A DNA stretch of 64,000 nucleotides from Marinomonas sp. CT5 (GTDB lineage Bacteria; Pseudomonadota; Gammaproteobacteria; Pseudomonadales; Marinomonadaceae): positions 2,304,055-2,368,054 of the forward strand of contig NZ_CP025572.1 of NCBI RefSeq assembly GCF_018336975.1. Direction: 5' to 3'. The position numbers and the translations under genes were made by a program. Every line of letters begins with the position of its first letter. Position 1 is the stretch's first letter. Below are positions 33,879-43,767 of this stretch, piece by piece. Below the pieces are notes generated by a model. That model searched no databases. It saw nothing but the letters and a program-made list of their open reading frames with translations, and had not been told where the DNA came from.

Positions 33879-36334
33879 GTTTTGCCTTACGTTTAATGCT
33901 TAGAGACATCCGCAGCGGTGATCTGATTACCTTGTTGTTGGCCTTAATTATTTCGGTGAGCACAGTGTCATCCATAGGTTTATTTATCGACCGTTTACAG
34001 CTGTCTTTCGAGAAAGAATCGGCCAATTTATTGGCCGCGGATCGTTTAATACGATCAGATGAGCCTATTCCTGATCAGTGGATAGGGAAAGCCAACGAAT
34101 TAAATTTGCAAACAACACAAAGAACATCTTTTACAACCATGATGTTTGCGGATAATTCTTTACAGCTTTCGCAATTAAGCGCTGTGAGTAGTGGCTACCC
34201 ATTAAAAGGCGCTTATCTTGTCGATGATACCTTGTTTGGCAGTGGCAAAAGTTCTACTGAAAGGCCAAATAAAGGGGAGGTGTGGGTATCTTCACGTTTG
34301 GCTAGTTTGCTTAATATCAAGCTTGGCGATCTGGTAGAAGTGGGTGATATTTCATTAAAGGTTAGTAAATACCTAGTCCGAGATCCTGGTTCCAGTGGTT
34401 CAGCATTTGCTATATCACCACGAGCCGTTATGAGTATGGAAGACCTTGCGGCGACCAATGTGATCATCCCGGGTAGTCGGGTTCGCTATTATCTTTTGCT
34501 GGCGGGAGACAAAGAGGCGCTTCAGCAATATGAAGATTGGATAACGCCGCAACTTAAAGACGGTCAACGATGGAGAACTCCCACCCAGCGAGGAGAGCGT
34601 ATTGGAGATACAATTGGCCGTGCTGAATCTTTTCTGTTATTGGCTGGCACCTTAGCGGTCGTTATGTCTGGTGTGGCTATGGCGTTAGCCTCCGCAAGAT
34701 TTGTTAAACGCCATCTCATGCAAGTCGCTATTTTAAAAACAATAGGCGCTACACCAAGGATCTTGGGGCGACTGTTTTTATTGCAATTACTGATATTGTT
34801 TGTAGTGGGGGCTGTGATTGGTCTGGCTATCGGTTGGGGGATGCAGGAAATCATTGCCTCATTGTTATCTGGCCTCATGTCTACCAAGTTACCTGAACCA
34901 TCTATTGATCGATTATGGTTGGGAGCGGCAACAGGCCTGATATCGATGGTGGTTTTTTGTTTTCCTCTGATGTCACGTCTCATTAAAATCTCACCATTAT
35001 CTGTATTACAACCCACCGCAAAAATCGAATTTAATAGCTTGGCTATTTATGTTGTGGGATTTATCGGTATGTTTGGCCTGATGTGTCTTTACACAAAGGG
35101 ATTTTTACTGCCCAGTATTATGACCGTTGCTATTTTAGGGATTGCTTTGTTTGTGGCGGCTATTGGTTGGTTCGCATTCAAACTTGGGCGCTCTTTAACA
35201 TCTGGAGCGACCAGTGGTTGGCAAATTGGCCTTGCTTCACTTTATCGCAGGCTGATACCTAATTTGTTCCAACTATTGGTGTTTACACTAATAATCATGC
35301 TTACCTTGATTTTAGTTGGAATCAAGTCAAGTTTGATTGCTGACTGGCAGCAGCAGTTGCCAAAAGATGCGCCAAACCATTATTTATTTAATGTTCAAGC
35401 TGATCAAATTGCGCCAATTGATGATCAAACCACCCAATTAGGACTGAAGAAGTCGGACTGGTTTCCCATGGTTCGTGGCAGAGTGACGGCGGTAAATGAT
35501 GAGTCAATACAGTCACTTTATCCCGAAGAGAAAGGCGAGCCAGAACTTTACGAACGAGAATTAAACCTAACCTGGTCCGATACTCTTGGTAAAGGCAACG
35601 AGCTTGTCGAGGGTGACTTTGCTGCTGAAGGTTTATCGGTAGAAGAAAGAGCCGCTGAAGAGGCCAACTTAACAATAGGAGACAAGCTGACTATTAATAT
35701 TGGAGGCAATGTTATCACACTGCCCATTACGTCAGTACGTTCAGTTGATTGGGGATCAATGCAACCGAACTTTTATCTCATTTTGCCTAAGAGTGCGCTG
35801 GAAGATTATCCGGCTAATTTTGTAAGTAGCCTGTTTGTAAGTGATACAAAAGCGCAAGCGTTTTATCGGTCAATGGCGAACTTCCCAACAGTCTCAATTT
35901 TGAATGTCGGGGATATTTTAAAACAAGTTCAAACAATAATAGGGCAGCTTTCACAAGCGATTCAATTGGTCTTGCTTTGTATACTCAGTGCTGGCGCTTT
36001 GGTCCTACTCGCAAGTGTCCGCTCGACTTTAGAGGAGCGTTTGGAGGAAGGGGCTTTGCTACGTGTTCTTGGTGCTCGAGGTGCATTGGTTCGTCAGGCT
36101 TTGTTGGTAGAGTTTGGTGCTCTTGGCTTCTTTTCAGGGCTCATCGCGGCGATTGGCGCAGAAACCTGTTTACTTGGTTTACAAGTGTTTGTATTTGATG
36201 CCGAAGCGAGCTTTCATCCACTGCTATGGATACTGGGGCCATTGATCGGTGTTGTGATCATTACAACGATTGGTATTTTTGCAAGTAGAACCGTGTTAAA
36301 AGTTCCCCCCATGCTTCTATTGCGTGGGTTATAA
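33875..36334 (+). CDS. ybbP: ABC transporter permease YbbP
   Basis: This 819-residue inner-membrane protein has the FtsX-like layout twice. An N-terminal helix (about 17-37) is followed by a large periplasmic domain (about 45-245) and three helices near 255-365 (LLLAGTLAVVMSGVAMALA). Further helices lie around 390-470, then a second periplasmic domain (about 500-690) and three final helices including the VLLCILSAGALVLLASVRS segment. Length is close to E. coli YbbP (804). It is translationally coupled to ybbA. polB follows 32 bases later in the same direction. Confidence 0.92.
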   Translation: MSFALRLMLRDIRSGDLITLLLALIISVSTVSSIGLFIDRLQLSFEKESANLLAADRLIRSDEPIPDQWIGKANELNLQTTQRTSFTTMMFADNSLQLSQLSAVSSGYPLKGAYLVDDTLFGSGKSSTERPNKGEVWVSSRLASLLNIKLGDLVEVGDISLKVSKYLVRDPGSSGSAFAISPRAVMSMEDLAATNVIIPGSRVRYYLLLAGDKEALQQYEDWITPQLKDGQRWRTPTQRGERIGDTIGRAESFLLLAGTLAVVMSGVAMALASARFVKRHLMQVAILKTIGATPRILGRLFLLQLLILFVVGAVIGLAIGWGMQEIIASLLSGLMSTKLPEPSIDRLWLGAATGLISMVVFCFPLMSRLIKISPLSVLQPTAKIEFNSLAIYVVGFIGMFGLMCLYTKGFLLPSIMTVAILGIALFVAAIGWFAFKLGRSLTSGATSGWQIGLASLYRRLIPNLFQLLVFTLIIMLTLILVGIKSSLIADWQQQLPKDAPNHYLFNVQADQIAPIDDQTTQLGLKKSDWFPMVRGRVTAVNDESIQSLYPEEKGEPELYERELNLTWSDTLGKGNELVEGDFAAEGLSVEERAAEEANLTIGDKLTINIGGNVITLPITSVRSVDWGSMQPNFYLILPKSALEDYPANFVSSLFVSDTKAQAFYRSMANFPTVSILNVGDILKQVQTIIGQLSQAIQLVLLCILSAGALVLLASVRSTLEERLEEGALLRVLGARGALVRQALLVEFGALGFFSGLIAAIGAETCLLGLQVFVFDAEASFHPLLWILGPLIGVVIITTIGIFASRTVLKVPPMLLLRGL

Positions 36335-36366
36335 TTGCGTATTTGTTAAAATACTAGGCTGTTTAG

Positions 36367-38715
36367 ATGTTTGTAGAAAAAATTGGCTACATTGTGAGTC
36401 GTCACACTCGAGATGTGAGTGGCCACATTGAAATGAGCCTATTTATAAAAACACCTGAAGGAACAGTAAAAGTTCTACCAGATAGACAGCTTAGTGTTTT
36501 TTTCACCAATGCTCCGTTACAAAGTCTTCCAAATGATCTGCCTGGGATCAAGTATAGTGACCCCGGCCTAAAATCATTCAACAACGAGCCTGTTGTATTG
36601 GTTCAAAGCGCAAGTTTAATGCTTCATCAGCAAATGATTAGCTTAGTAAAGCGTCATGGTTATGCCGTGTACGAAGAAGATATTAAGGCACATAACCGTT
36701 ATTTGATGGAGCGCCATATACGTGGTGCCGTACGTTTTATTGGTATCCCTGATGCGAATAATCAGACATTTCGACAGGCAAGAGTGATTGCCGGTGATTG
36801 GCAGCCTAATTGGAATGTCTGGTCATTGGACATAGAAACCTCTGTTTCCACCAATACGTTACTGTCTATCGGTATTACATCAAAGGACCAGAGGGTTGCT
36901 TTTGTTGTCACTGATATAGAGACCTCATCCCCAACCATCCGCCGTTTCAGTGATGAGAAAAGTTTATTGCTCGCCTTTATTCGGTATGTGAAGAAACATT
37001 CTCCAGATATTTTCATTGGGTGGAATTTGATTGGTTTTGATTTGCAGTTTATTGATCAACGCTGTCAACTGTTAGGAATCCGCCCCGCATTCGGTGTTAA
37101 TGGTGAAAGTTGGAGTATTCGATCATCTGACAACCAAGGAAAGTATTTTGCGAGCATTCCTGGGCGTGTGGCGTTAGACGGTATTACTTTACTAAAAGTG
37201 GGTGGTTACCATTTTGAATCTTATAGTCTTAATAATGTCAGCAATGAAATCCTTGATGATGGCAAGCTATTGCACGGAAATGAGCGCTGGCAAGAAATAG
37301 AAAGATTGCATAGGGAAGATCTAGACGCTTTTGTGGCCTACAACCTACAAGACTGTGATCTTGTTATGCGTATATTTGAAAAGCTAAAGCTTATCGAACT
37401 ACAGCAAACGCGAGTCGATTTAACTGGGATTCCTTTTGAACAAACGGGTGGCTCAGTCGCGGCATTTGAGAATTTGTATTTACCTCGCTTACACTCTGCT
37501 GGTTGGGTTGCCCCCGCTTGGAGTGATGATGATTTTGTTGCAAGCCCCGGAGGCTTTGTTATGTCATCTCGGCCTGGCTTGTATAAAAATGTGCTCGTTT
37601 TCGACTTTAAGAGTTTGTACCCAAGTATTATCCGTACCTTTCACATTGACCCTTTGGCGCGCATTTCAGCGCAATACTCCGTCAATACCGGTAATAACGA
37701 ACCAACTGGTGATCACTTGGTACCTGGATTTTTAGGCGCCAGTTTTGACCGACATCAGGCCATTTTACCTTCTCTTGTCGGTGAGCTTGCTCAGGCGCGT
37801 GAAGAAGCCAAAAAAGTCGGTAATGCCATTTTAAGCTACGCCATCAAAATCATTATGAATTCCTTTTACGGTGTTCTCGGTTCTAATGTCTGTCGCTTCT
37901 ATCATGCAGAATTAGCCAGCTCTATTACTATGCGTGGTCATGAGCTGCTAGCAAGAACGCAATCTTGGATGGAGGAAAGGGGCGCTAGAGTTATTTACGG
38001 CGACACAGACTCTCTTTTTGTTACGCTTGATGACGATGCGTTAGATCCTCAAAAACTAGGTGAGCAATTACGTGATGATATTAATGCGTGTTTATCTGAA
38101 TGGTGTGAAGAATACGCCCAACTCGATTCTCACTTAGAACTTGAGTTCGAGCGTGTCTATGAGCGCTTTTTTATGCCAACAATACGAGGGCAAGAGGAAG
38201 GCAGTAAAAAACGATACGCGGGAAGATCGAAAGGTGAGCTTGTTTTCAAAGGATTGGAAGCCGCTCGAACGGATTGGACACCGATGGCAAGGCAATTTCA
38301 ACGTACTCTATTTGAAAAAGTGTTTAATGATGAAAACCCAGTTAGCTTTATTCAAGAAACCATTGCAACGCTCAGGGCTGGTGGCTATGACGAACAGCTG
38401 ATCTACAGTAAACAGTTGAGCCGTCCTTTATCCTCTTACACTAAAAATAAGCCACCTCACGTTCGAGCGGCCGCCATCATTGATCAAAAAAGAGCAGAGC
38501 AGGGGCTTCCCTTAGAGTACAACAAAGGACGAAAGAGAGTGTATTACGTCTATCAACGTTCTGGTGTCGTGCCTTATGAAAGCGTCGAAGATTTGGTTGA
38601 TTTAGATTACGAGCATTATATTGAAAAGCAGATCGAGCCTATCGCAGACAGTATTTTGCCATTTTTTAAAACTGATATGGCTAGTTTGCTCTCACAGCAA
38701 ATTTCTTTGCTTTGA
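36367..38715 (+). CDS. polB: DNA polymerase II (family B)
   Basis: This 782-residue DNA-damage-inducible B-family polymerase has the 3'-5' exonuclease motif I SLDIETS (about 154-160) and Exo II WNLIGFDLQFID (about 219-230). The polymerase motif A is DFKSLYPSII (about 413-422), motif B contains KIIMNSFYGVLGS (about 495-507) and motif C is YGDTDSLF (about 544-551). Length equals E. coli Pol II (783). No convincing LexA box is seen in the 32-base gap behind ybbP. The ribosome site is weak. Confidence 0.97.
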   Translation: MFVEKIGYIVSRHTRDVSGHIEMSLFIKTPEGTVKVLPDRQLSVFFTNAPLQSLPNDLPGIKYSDPGLKSFNNEPVVLVQSASLMLHQQMISLVKRHGYAVYEEDIKAHNRYLMERHIRGAVRFIGIPDANNQTFRQARVIAGDWQPNWNVWSLDIETSVSTNTLLSIGITSKDQRVAFVVTDIETSSPTIRRFSDEKSLLLAFIRYVKKHSPDIFIGWNLIGFDLQFIDQRCQLLGIRPAFGVNGESWSIRSSDNQGKYFASIPGRVALDGITLLKVGGYHFESYSLNNVSNEILDDGKLLHGNERWQEIERLHREDLDAFVAYNLQDCDLVMRIFEKLKLIELQQTRVDLTGIPFEQTGGSVAAFENLYLPRLHSAGWVAPAWSDDDFVASPGGFVMSSRPGLYKNVLVFDFKSLYPSIIRTFHIDPLARISAQYSVNTGNNEPTGDHLVPGFLGASFDRHQAILPSLVGELAQAREEAKKVGNAILSYAIKIIMNSFYGVLGSNVCRFYHAELASSITMRGHELLARTQSWMEERGARVIYGDTDSLFVTLDDDALDPQKLGEQLRDDINACLSEWCEEYAQLDSHLELEFERVYERFFMPTIRGQEEGSKKRYAGRSKGELVFKGLEAARTDWTPMARQFQRTLFEKVFNDENPVSFIQETIATLRAGGYDEQLIYSKQLSRPLSSYTKNKPPHVRAAAIIDQKRAEQGLPLEYNKGRKRVYYVYQRSGVVPYESVEDLVDLDYEHYIEKQIEPIADSILPFFKTDMASLLSQQISLL

Positions 38716-38721
38716 TTTTAA

Positions 38722-39504
38722 TTAATCACTTGTGCGAATGCCAAACACTCTTTCCGTATTGCTGAGGCTGGCTTGAATCAACTCTTCCACTGAAATGCCT
38801 TTAAGTCTAGCTACCTCTTTCGCTACCCAAGGTAAGAACTTTGGGTGGTTTTTCTTCGGACGTGGTCGAATGTTACGAGGTAGAAGGTAAGGCGCATCGG
38901 TTTCGAGTAACAATTTATCGAGAGGAATGTGCGGTATCGATAATTGTAAATCTTCGCCTCGACGCTCATCGCACACCCAACCTGTGATACCGATTGACAA
39001 GCCTAACTCTAAATAACGATCTAGCTGAGCTCGGCTACCTGTAAAGCAATGAATGATAGAGTGTTGAGCCAAAGAAGGGTGTTTTTTCAGAATCTCGACC
39101 ATCTCTGTGTGGGCGTCCCTTTCATGAAGGTACAGCGGAAGCTGGTGGTCCGTTGCTAATTCTATTTGTTCGTCAAATGCGTAGAACTGTTCTTGTCGAC
39201 TGGAGTAATTACGGTTGAAGTCCAAACCAGTTTCGCCAATGGCAACCGGTCTTTTAATGTTAATAAGGTCGGCAAGGTGACGTTTTGTATCCGCATTCCA
39301 AGTTTTAGCTTGGTGAGGATGGCAACCTAATGTATTCCACATGCTTGAGCGGCTGTCGCATAAGGCTTGGATTTGCTTGCTTTCCTCTAGGTCAGAAGCG
39401 ATGCAAATCATGCCGTGAACTCCTGCCTGTAGCATTTCATCAATGGTCTTATCTAAATCATCAAGAAAGAAGCGATGATTAATATTTACGCCAATATCTA
39501 TCAT
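38722..39504 (-). CDS. tatD: TatD-family 3'-5' nuclease
   Basis: This 260-residue TIM-barrel metal-dependent hydrolase matches E. coli TatD closely. The metal ligands lie in IDIGVNINH (start), GCHPHQAKTW (about 59-68), IGETGLDFNRN (about 92-102), YLHERDA, HCFTGSR and LETDAPYLLPR. GITGWVCDERRG (about 172-183) is diagnostic of TatD rather than YcfH or YjjV. It degrades single-stranded DNA and RNA and is linked to repair of oxidative damage. Its ATG overlaps the stop of the upstream HDOD gene (ATGA), so the two are coupled. It is convergent with polB, with 6 bases between stops. Confidence 0.93.
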   Translation of the reverse strand: MIDIGVNINHRFFLDDLDKTIDEMLQAGVHGMICIASDLEESKQIQALCDSRSSMWNTLGCHPHQAKTWNADTKRHLADLINIKRPVAIGETGLDFNRNYSSRQEQFYAFDEQIELATDHQLPLYLHERDAHTEMVEILKKHPSLAQHSIIHCFTGSRAQLDRYLELGLSIGITGWVCDERRGEDLQLSIPHIPLDKLLLETDAPYLLPRNIRPRPKKNHPKFLPWVAKEVARLKGISVEELIQASLSNTERVFGIRTSD

Positions 39505-40685
39505 AGTGACATCATCTCTTTTGCTTCTTTAAAACTCTCAACATATAAGTCTTTCAGTGATTGTTTGGTTATGTTTTTGCTTTGTAACTGTTCAAGAGGG
39601 ATTTTTTCCCATCGACCGGCTTCGTAGTCTTCTACAATTCGCAGCACACCGCCTAAATTACCTTTGTACTCAAGTAAGGCCGCCTTGATATTTTCTTCGA
39701 GGGGAAGGTTTTTCAAAAGACTAGGAAGGTCATCATCTAAAAAGCTCGGTAAATAAGAGAAAAGACCGACAATAAAAGCACCATCTACTTTTGGCGATAA
39801 TGCTTTGGCTAGACTTTGGCAGAAGCAGGCACGAGACACGGCCATTGGAAACAAACAATCAGGCTTTCCTGATATGCTGCTTAACATGACCAAACTTACC
39901 CACTTTATAAGGTCTCTAATCCCGATTATTTCGACAGCACGCTGAGCACTAGAGACGTTAAATTGACTACGATAATGAGCGGTATGGGTTAGTTTTATTA
40001 CTCTATAAGTTAAGGTTGGATCCCGTTCAATATAATCAGCCAATACACGAGGTGAGGACTCTTGATCATTTAATGCGATTAATAAATCAATCAAAATGGC
40101 TTTGTAAGCGAGAATTCGTTTCCCTTTAATTGTATTGACTCGTTTGATGAAGTTACCGCTAAAAGACGCTTCAGGAATGGCTTGCTTAAGTGTATTAAAC
40201 TGATCTTCTTTTTCTACTTCATCTATCCAGATATTTTTTGTTGATATCAGTTCGTTCTTGCAGCTCTCGATTACGTTTTCGATAGAACATTGGTTCAAAT
40301 TAAAAACAACAGAAGTGAATACATCTAAAATTGCGGGTGGAATAGCCTTTAAATCGGGATTTTTAATACCTAGTTCGTAACCATCTAAGCGAAGAGCTGA
40401 AAGTGTATCAAGATGTTCTTCTTGTAACTCTATGCCATCAATAAAAATAACCATATGAATATTGCTTTGCAGAGGAAGCTTGCTAAGCTGGTCAATATGG
40501 CTTTGAAAAAAAATGGTTTTTTGTTGAGTTATTTCGGTAATATTAGAATCGATAAAGAGAGAGCTTAAAAAAGAGGCATCCTTTTCTTCTATTTTGTTAT
40601 CTGGGTGTACTATAAAGTAGGCAATCGTCTGTGAATTAAGGTTTACAACTGCTTTAGTACAAAAAAGCACATCGTTGTTCTTCAT
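39501..40685 (-). CDS. HDOD-domain signalling protein with degenerate EAL-like N-terminus
   Basis: This 394-residue protein has the YuxH-type layout. Residues 1-175 follow an EAL-like pattern but lack the E-x-L and metal-ligand motifs, so phosphodiesterase activity is not expected. The C-terminal part (about 185-394) is an HDOD domain with VLADYIERDPTLTYRVIKLTH, SSAQRAVEIIGIRDLIKWVSLVML and AFIVGLFSYL. HDOD proteins act in signalling without the HD catalytic residues. It is divergent from cheV by 113 bases, suggesting a motility or surface-sensing role, and coupled to tatD. The ATG follows AAGGAAC. Confidence 0.85.
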   Translation of the reverse strand: MKNNDVLFCTKAVVNLNSQTIAYFIVHPDNKIEEKDASFLSSLFIDSNITEITQQKTIFFQSHIDQLSKLPLQSNIHMVIFIDGIELQEEHLDTLSALRLDGYELGIKNPDLKAIPPAILDVFTSVVFNLNQCSIENVIESCKNELISTKNIWIDEVEKEDQFNTLKQAIPEASFSGNFIKRVNTIKGKRILAYKAILIDLLIALNDQESSPRVLADYIERDPTLTYRVIKLTHTAHYRSQFNVSSAQRAVEIIGIRDLIKWVSLVMLSSISGKPDCLFPMAVSRACFCQSLAKALSPKVDGAFIVGLFSYLPSFLDDDLPSLLKNLPLEENIKAALLEYKGNLGGVLRIVEDYEAGRWEKIPLEQLQSKNITKQSLKDLYVESFKEAKEMMSL

Positions 40686-40798
40686 TTAAGTTCCTTGATA
40701 GAAGAGTTGTCACAAAAAAATACTGTAACGCTTAGCCGAATACAATATCATGGTTATAATGGATTAATGCCTTAATTTAAAAATGTTTGGAGTTTTAT

Positions 40799-41734
40799 AT
40801 GGCAAGCATGTTAGACGCTATAGACCAAAGAACCAAGTTAGTAGGTGAAAACCGCTTGGAGCTACTCATGTTCCGTCTTGGCGGAATGCAGATGTTTGCA
40901 ATCAACGTTTTCAAAGTCCAAGAAGTAGTTCAACTGCCAAAATTAAATTTAATGCCACATAGACATCCATCGGTAGCAGGGGTAACGCATTTTCGTAACC
41001 GTACTATTCCAGTCATCGATTTGTCTGAGTCCATTGGTATGCGTCCAATTGATCGCAGCCAGCCATGTAACCTTATTGTTACAGAGTATAACAATACTGT
41101 TCAAGGGTTTATGGTTGGGGAAGTTGATCGTATTATCAATATGAATTGGAATGAAATTTTACCTCCACCAGATGGCGCTGGACGCCAGCATTATTTAACA
41201 GCCATTACTCGAGTTAATGATCGTATCGTCGAAATTATTGATGTGGAGAAAGTATTAGCTGAGATTTCACCCTACGACACAACAGTCAGCGATGACATTA
41301 TTGATAAAGAGCTAATGTCTTTGGCAAAAGGGTTGGAAGTGCTTGTCGTCGATGATTCTTCGGTTGGTCTTGCTCAGTGTCGCTCCACACTCGATTTTAT
41401 GGGAATTACAGTACATACGGCAACTGACGGTAAAAAAGGCCTTGAGACTTTAAAGAGGTGGGCGGCAGAGGGTGAAGTTGTACCTGAAAAGCTCCTTATG
41501 ATGATCACCGATGCCGAAATGCCTGAAATGGATGGCTATAGGCTAACTCGTGAAGTGCGTGAAGATCCTATGCTAAAGGATCTCTACATTGTTTTACATA
41601 CATCATTAAGCGGAAGTTTTAACAAGGCAATGGTTCAAAAAGTTGGCTGCGATGATTTTTTATCTAAGTTTCAGCCAGATAAGCTCGCTTCTTTGATACA
41701 AGAAAGAATTCGTTCTGTTATCGAAAAAGAGTAG
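40799..41734 (+). CDS. cheV: Chemotaxis coupling protein CheV
   Basis: This 311-residue CheW-REC fusion begins with a CheW-like domain (about 15-160: FRLGGMQMFAINVFKVQEVVQLP, then VAGVTHFRNRTIPVIDLS). A response-regulator receiver follows (about 178-310) with VVDDSS and the phospho-acceptor Asp in MITDAEMPEMDG, then Thr in LHTSLSG and Lys in DFLSKFQPDKL. It couples receptors to CheA and adapts by phosphorylation. The ATG at 40799 follows TTGGAG; a TTG four codons earlier overlaps that site. No che operon is adjacent, so this is a stand-alone cheV, with a terminator 20 bases downstream. Confidence 0.95.
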   Translation: MASMLDAIDQRTKLVGENRLELLMFRLGGMQMFAINVFKVQEVVQLPKLNLMPHRHPSVAGVTHFRNRTIPVIDLSESIGMRPIDRSQPCNLIVTEYNNTVQGFMVGEVDRIINMNWNEILPPPDGAGRQHYLTAITRVNDRIVEIIDVEKVLAEISPYDTTVSDDIIDKELMSLAKGLEVLVVDDSSVGLAQCRSTLDFMGITVHTATDGKKGLETLKRWAAEGEVVPEKLLMMITDAEMPEMDGYRLTREVREDPMLKDLYIVLHTSLSGSFNKAMVQKVGCDDFLSKFQPDKLASLIQERIRSVIEKE

Positions 41735-41754
41735 ATATTAGATACGTTCAATGT

Positions 41755-41784
41755 AAAAGCAGGCATTTGTTGTCTGCTTTTTTA
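41755..41784 (+). terminator. Rho-independent terminator after cheV
   Basis: AAAAGCAG / CTGCTTTT arms (41755-41762 with 41774-41781) followed by T-run, directly before the ribosome site of the next gene. Confidence 0.8.
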
Positions 41785-41803
41785 TAATGGCTAGGAAGGA
41801 TAC

Positions 41804-42628
41804 TTGTCTCTTATGCCAACTTACGAAATATTTCTTTTATGGGTTCTTATTGGTGCAGCAACTGGCTCGGTTACTGCTCTTATTAAAACTTCTCCAACGC
41901 TTATTGCTATCCCATGCTTATATTTCTTTTTTCCAGTCTTTGACCTTTCTTTTGAGGGGTTAATGTTACCCATTGTCGCGACTTGCATTATCGCATTCAT
42001 TCCTGCGAATCTTTATGCTTGGTTAAGTTCAATGAGGTCTGGTGCTGTAGATCATCAAACTTTGATGAAATACGCTCCGGGTATCGCTATGGGTGGTGTC
42101 ATTGGTGCACAGCTTTTATCTCTTATTGATATTACAACCTTCAAATTTCTTTTTTCTTGTATGGCTGTCATTGCCATATTAAGTAGTGTCTTTTTTATCA
42201 AATATGAAAATGAGAGTGAAGATAAAAACATAACCACCGAATCAACAATGACGAACCTACCACTTGGCCTAGCCATAGGAGGGATGTCACTCATAACAGG
42301 AAGCAATGGTGAAGTCTTTAGTCGTATCTTATGCCAATTTAAAAAAATAGCATTAAGTAGACAACAGGGTACTGTTGAAGGGCTAGTGTTATTCTCATCT
42401 ATTGCTGCTCTGGTTGGTTTTGTTTACCCAGCACAAAGCTTTGATCACTATAATCTAAGTGGTTTTGTCGGAGCGTTACATATACCATCAGTCACTATTT
42501 TAGCAATCAGCCATTTGTTTTTTTTCTGGCTTTGCCTTGATAGAGGCACAGAATTAGATAAGCGTGTATTGAAGATAAGTTTTGTGGTTTTTGTGGTCTG
42601 TTCTTTATTTCGGTTATGGTTTAGCTAG
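41804..42628 (+). CDS. TauE/SafE-family probable anion exporter
   Basis: This integral membrane protein of about 274 residues has about eight hydrophobic helices in two repeats, each with the TauE/SafE pattern (LIGAATGSVTALI near the start, LAIGGMSLITGSNGE about 155-169). Family members export sulfite, sulfoacetate or related organic anions. A polar loop rich in Glu, Asp and Asn (about 130-150) separates the halves. The start is uncertain: TTG at 41804 and ATG at 41813 are both near AGGAAGGA. No sulfonate-degradation genes are nearby, so the substrate is unknown. Confidence 0.82.
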   Translation: MSLMPTYEIFLLWVLIGAATGSVTALIKTSPTLIAIPCLYFFFPVFDLSFEGLMLPIVATCIIAFIPANLYAWLSSMRSGAVDHQTLMKYAPGIAMGGVIGAQLLSLIDITTFKFLFSCMAVIAILSSVFFIKYENESEDKNITTESTMTNLPLGLAIGGMSLITGSNGEVFSRILCQFKKIALSRQQGTVEGLVLFSSIAALVGFVYPAQSFDHYNLSGFVGALHIPSVTILAISHLFFFWLCLDRGTELDKRVLKISFVVFVVCSLFRLWFS

Positions 42629-42773
42629 ATTATGTTTGTCAGTAAAGTTGACAAAGTACACTCTCTCGGAAACGAAAATAAACAAATAAGCCCCTAATAA
42701 GCTTAGAATTTTCATTATTGTCTGCGGTTTCTTGACTTATAATGAACTGAGAATTTCAATTAAAAGGTATAAC

Positions 42774-43766
42774 ATGAAAAACTCAAGCGACTATGGCGTA
42801 TTGATGATGAATTTGGGGACACCGGATGCACCGAAAACTCCAGAAGTACGTCGCTATCTTAGAGAATTTCTTTCAGATTCTCGTGTTGTTGACCTTAATC
42901 CTCTTATTTGGAAACCAATCCTTAATTTAATTATATTAACGTTACGCCCACCCAAGGTAGCTAAAATTTACCAACAAGTATGGATGGAGGAAGGTTCTCC
43001 TTTATTAGTACTTAGTGAGCGCTTGAAAGATAATGTTAAATCCGCTTTAGTCAAAAAAACTGGACGGGCAGTCCCTGTGGAATTAGCAATGACTTACGGG
43101 AATCCGAGCGTAGAAAATGCGGCCAAAAAGCTAAGAGATCAAGGCGTTAAAAATATTGTGGTGATTCCTATGTATCCACAATTCTCCGCTACTACGACAG
43201 CGGCGGCTTATGATCGTCTCATGAAGTCATTAAAACATTGTCCACACTGGCCATCTTTACAGCTTCTGCATGATTATGCAGAACACCCTTTATACGTTGA
43301 AGCCTTAGCAAACTCAGTGCGGACCCAATGGGACAAGCAAGGGGAGAGGCGTCATCTTGTTTTTTCTTATCATGGTATTCCAAAACGTTATGTAACAAAT
43401 GGCGATCCTTATTCACGTCGCTGTGAAGCAACCAGCCGTTTGGTTGCAGAAGCATTAGAGCTGGGCGATCATGAATGGACGCATGTGTATCAGTCACGGT
43501 TTGGTCGGGAGGAGTGGCTTAAGCCTTATGCCGATGCTACGTTGAAGGCGTTGCCCTCGATGGGAGTGAAAAAAATTAATGTCATCAGTCCTGCTTTTTC
43601 CATTGATTGCATTGAAACGCTTGAAGAAGTGACTTTGGAATTAGGTGATGAATTTAAAAATAATGGCGGCTTAGCATTTGATTACATTCCCGCTTTAAAT
43701 GATTCCCCGGATCAAGTTGATTTGTACGTCGACTTAATTGAGAAAAACACTAAGCAATGGATTTAG
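42774..43766 (+). CDS. hemH: Ferrochelatase HemH
   Basis: This 330-residue enzyme inserts Fe2+ into protoporphyrin IX, the last step of haem synthesis. The opening GVLMMNLGTPDAP (about 8-20), the catalytic His in FSYHGIPKRY (about 197-206) and SPAFSIDCIETLEEV with the conserved Glu (about 267-281) are present. No C-terminal [2Fe-2S] cluster cysteines are seen. The start at 42774 follows AAAAGGT; a longer frame from 42732 adds residues not seen in the family. The HAD gene starts one base after its stop. Confidence 0.96.
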   Translation: MKNSSDYGVLMMNLGTPDAPKTPEVRRYLREFLSDSRVVDLNPLIWKPILNLIILTLRPPKVAKIYQQVWMEEGSPLLVLSERLKDNVKSALVKKTGRAVPVELAMTYGNPSVENAAKKLRDQGVKNIVVIPMYPQFSATTTAAAYDRLMKSLKHCPHWPSLQLLHDYAEHPLYVEALANSVRTQWDKQGERRHLVFSYHGIPKRYVTNGDPYSRRCEATSRLVAEALELGDHEWTHVYQSRFGREEWLKPYADATLKALPSMGVKKINVISPAFSIDCIETLEEVTLELGDEFKNNGGLAFDYIPALNDSPDQVDLYVDLIEKNTKQWI

Positions 43767-43767
43767 A

